A DNA stretch of 13,301 bases from an uncultured Oscillospiraceae bacterium (lineage in GTDB: Bacteria > Bacillota > Clostridia > Oscillospirales > Oscillospiraceae), in contig CAKUEI010000043.1 in assembly GCA_934646175.1 (NCBI GenBank), positions 1-13,301 on the forward strand. The letters are read 5' to 3'. This document shows positions 11,533 through 13,301 of this stretch, in pieces (within the stretch, counting starts at the first letter, position 1; every line of letters starts with the position of its first letter). The notes below the pieces were generated by a model. The model was not told where the DNA came from and searched no databases. It saw nothing but the letters and a program-made list of their open reading frames with translations. A program made the translations under genes and the position numbers.

Positions 11533-12954
11533 ATGGGCGGGTTTTTTGGCGCGATCTCGAAGCAGGACTGCGTGCTGGACATTTTCTTCGGTACGGACTA
11601 CCACTCCCATCTGGGCACCAGCCGGGGCGGCATGGTGATCTATGACAGGGAAAGCGGCTTCCAGCGGCAGATCCACAACATTGAAAACACCCCCTTCCGC
11701 ACCAAGTTCGACAAGGACCTTTCAGAATTTCACGGCACCAGCGGCATCGGCTGCATCAGTGACACCGACCCCCAGCCCCTGCTGGTGCGCTCCCATCTGG
11801 GTCTTTGGGCCATCACCACGGTTGGCATCATCAACAACGCCGAGCAGCTGGTGGAGACCTATTTTTCCGACCACGGCCATCAGTTCATGGCCATGAGCAG
11901 CGGCAAGGTGAACACCACCGAGTTGACCGCCGCTCTCATCAACCAGAAGGACGATCTGGTCAGCGGCATCCTTCACGCCCAGGAGCTGATCGAAGGCTCT
12001 GCCACCATTCTTATCCTGACGCCGGACTGCATTCTAGCTGCCCGGGACAAGCTGGGCCGTCTTCCCGTGCTGGTGGGGCAGAACGGAAACGGCTGCTGTG
12101 TCTCCTTCGAGTCCTTTGCCTATCAGAAGTTGGGGTACCACGACGCTTATGAGCTTGGGCCGAGGGAGATCGTGAAGGTGACGGCAGACGGGGTGGAGTC
12201 CCTCTCCCCCGCTGGGAAGGAAATGCGCATCTGCGCCTTCCTGTGGACCTATTACGGCTACCCCAACTCCAACTATGAGGGCGTGAACGTAGAGGTCATG
12301 CGCTACCGCAACGGCGAGATCATGGCCCGGAACGATGCCCAGCGGGGTGTCCTGCCCGACGTGGACTTTGTGGCGGGTGTGCCCGATTCCGGTCTTCCCC
12401 ACGCCATCGGCTATTCCACGGAGAGCCGGAAACCCTTCGCCCGGCCCTTCGTCAAGTACACCCCCACCTGGCCCCGCAGCTTCATGCCTCAGAGTCAGGC
12501 GGTGCGCAATCAGGTGGCCAAGATGAAGCAGATCCCCGTGCCCGAGCTGATCGAGGGGAAAAAGCTCCTCTTTGTGGACGATTCTATTGTCCGCGGCACC
12601 CAGTTGCGTGAGACGGTAGAATTCCTCTACGAAAGCGGCGCAAAGGAAGTGCATATGCGCTCCGCTTGCCCGCCCATCATGTACGGCTGCAAATACCTGA
12701 ACTTCTCCCGCAGCAATTCTGATATGGAGTTGCTGGCCCGTAAAAAAGTACAGGAATTAGAAGGTGATGAGGGGCAGAAACATCTGGAAGAGTATGCGGA
12801 TGCCTCCACCGAACGGGGCCAGTGCCTCCTGAAGTCCATCTGCGAGGAGATGGGCTTTGACTCGCTGGGGTATCAGTCTCTGGACGGTCTTCTGAAGGCC
12901 ATCGGTTTGGATAAAAGCAAGGTGTGCACCTACTGCTGGAACGGCAAAGAATAA
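11533..12954 (+). CDS. purF: PurF-family amidophosphoribosyltransferase with a degenerate glutaminase domain
   Basis: 473 residues. Normal PurF makes phosphoribosylamine from PRPP and glutamine-derived ammonia, the first step of purine synthesis. The phosphoribosyltransferase half is intact: GVPDSGLPHAIGYSTESRKP, FMPQSQAVRNQVAKMK, and the PRPP loop VDDSIVRGT at 348-356. The Fe-S cluster cysteines of the Bacillus-type enzyme also appear present: C234 (RICAFLW), C386 (MYGC), C465 and C468 (CTYC). The glutaminase half is not normal. The protein starts MGGFFGAI where family members have a nucleophilic cysteine after the start (CGVFGI). HRGQE is replaced by TSRGGM, GHxRYxT by GCISDT (73-78), and HNGN by TVGI (96-99). 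It probably uses free ammonia, a partner glutaminase, or has another role. No strong Shine-Dalgarno is seen; it starts 3 bases after purC. Confidence 0.88.
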   Translation: MGGFFGAISKQDCVLDIFFGTDYHSHLGTSRGGMVIYDRESGFQRQIHNIENTPFRTKFDKDLSEFHGTSGIGCISDTDPQPLLVRSHLGLWAITTVGIINNAEQLVETYFSDHGHQFMAMSSGKVNTTELTAALINQKDDLVSGILHAQELIEGSATILILTPDCILAARDKLGRLPVLVGQNGNGCCVSFESFAYQKLGYHDAYELGPREIVKVTADGVESLSPAGKEMRICAFLWTYYGYPNSNYEGVNVEVMRYRNGEIMARNDAQRGVLPDVDFVAGVPDSGLPHAIGYSTESRKPFARPFVKYTPTWPRSFMPQSQAVRNQVAKMKQIPVPELIEGKKLLFVDDSIVRGTQLRETVEFLYESGAKEVHMRSACPPIMYGCKYLNFSRSNSDMELLARKKVQELEGDEGQKHLEEYADASTERGQCLLKSICEEMGFDSLGYQSLDGLLKAIGLDKSKVCTYCWNGKE

Positions 12955-12990
12955 CACCGCGACCATCAACCCTGGAAAAGGAGAACGGAT

Positions 12991-13301
12991 ATGGATCACA
13001 AGAATTCTCAGTCTGCCAGCTACGCCGCCGCGGGCGTAGACATCGTGGCGGGCTATCGCGCCGTGGAACTGATGAAAAAGCACATTGCCCGCACCCGCAA
13101 TGAGGGCTGCCTGGACAATGTGGGCGGCTTCGGCGGCTGCTTCGGCCTGCCGGTAGCGGGGATGGAAGAGCCGGTGCTGGTCTCCGGCACCGACGGCTGC
13201 GGCACCAAGGTGAAGCTGGCCATTCTCATGGACAAGCACGACACCATCGGCATCGACGCCGTGGCCATGTGCGTCAACGACATCATCTGCGTGGGCGCAA
13301 A
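12991..13301 (+). CDS. purM: Phosphoribosylformylglycinamidine cyclo-ligase (AIR synthase), 5' part
   Basis: The first 103 residues of a frame that runs off the window. ATG 12991 follows AAAAGGAG at a good distance. The N-terminus has the PurM pattern: SYAAAGVDIVAGYRAVELMK, GGFGGCFGL, PVLVSGTDGCGTKVKLA, DKHDTIGIDAVAMCVNDII. PurM closes the imidazole ring of AIR with ATP. In the window it is the fourth gene of the operon, 36 bases after purF. The usual GVGTKLK stretch reads GCGTKVK, a mild variant. The rest of the protein, including most of the ATP-grasp-like dimer interface, is outside the window. Confidence 0.95.
   Translation, partial: MDHKNSQSASYAAAGVDIVAGYRAVELMKKHIARTRNEGCLDNVGGFGGCFGLPVAGMEEPVLVSGTDGCGTKVKLAILMDKHDTIGIDAVAMCVNDIICVGA

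Overview
The window looks like chromosome of a high-GC member of the Clostridia (Bacillota), most likely a gut Oscillospiraceae-type genome. The grounds are strong AGGAGG-type ribosome binding sites, sigma-A type TTGACA-N17-TATAAT promoters, a Firmicutes-type L10 leader, a zinc-ribbon L33 next to secE, and clostridial-style PurE and PurC. This placement is inference; no 16S rRNA or other decisive marker is present. I saw no mobile element, CRISPR array, tRNA or rRNA.

Layout. (1) 2-313: 3' end of a parvulin-type peptidyl-prolyl isomerase gene, then a terminator. (2) 438-1171: two overlapping genes of about 120 codons, each encoding one half of a TauE/SafE-type (TSUP) membrane transporter. They converge on ruvX (1175-1612, minus). 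(3) 1696-4213: promoter, a long structured leader, then rpmG-secE-nusG-rplK-rplA and a strong terminator; a candidate L1-binding element sits just before rplK. (4) 4282-5468: consensus promoter, L10 leader with attenuator, rplJ-rplL, terminator. rpoB does not follow rplL. (5) 5467-6585, minus: a PAP2 phosphatase and a membrane-anchored DUF4330-like protein. (6) 6603-10022, plus: from a divergent promoter region, a fused glycosyltransferase/CsaB-type pyruvyl transferase and a second glycosyltransferase. (7) 10023-10319: AT-rich intergenic DNA, then a structured leader with a 22-codon mini-ORF and a terminator-like hairpin. (8) 10320 to the end: purE-purC-purF-purM, with purM cut by the window edge.

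How the genes work together. Blocks 3 and 4 supply the ribosomal stalk and L1 stalk (L1, L10, L11, L7/L12), NusG and the Sec translocon subunit SecE, with autogenous leaders expected for L1 and L10. Blocks 5 and 6 look like a cell-envelope module: glycan assembly with pyruvylation, plus possible lipid-pyrophosphate recycling by PAP2. Block 8 is de novo purine synthesis.

The most unusual points are three. The PurF-family protein in the purine operon has lost its N-terminal catalytic cysteine and the other recognisable glutaminase residues, but keeps its PRPP loop and candidate Fe-S cysteines. The purE leader and the rpmG leader are structured and match no RNA family I recognise. The TauE/SafE transporter is split into two translationally coupled halves.
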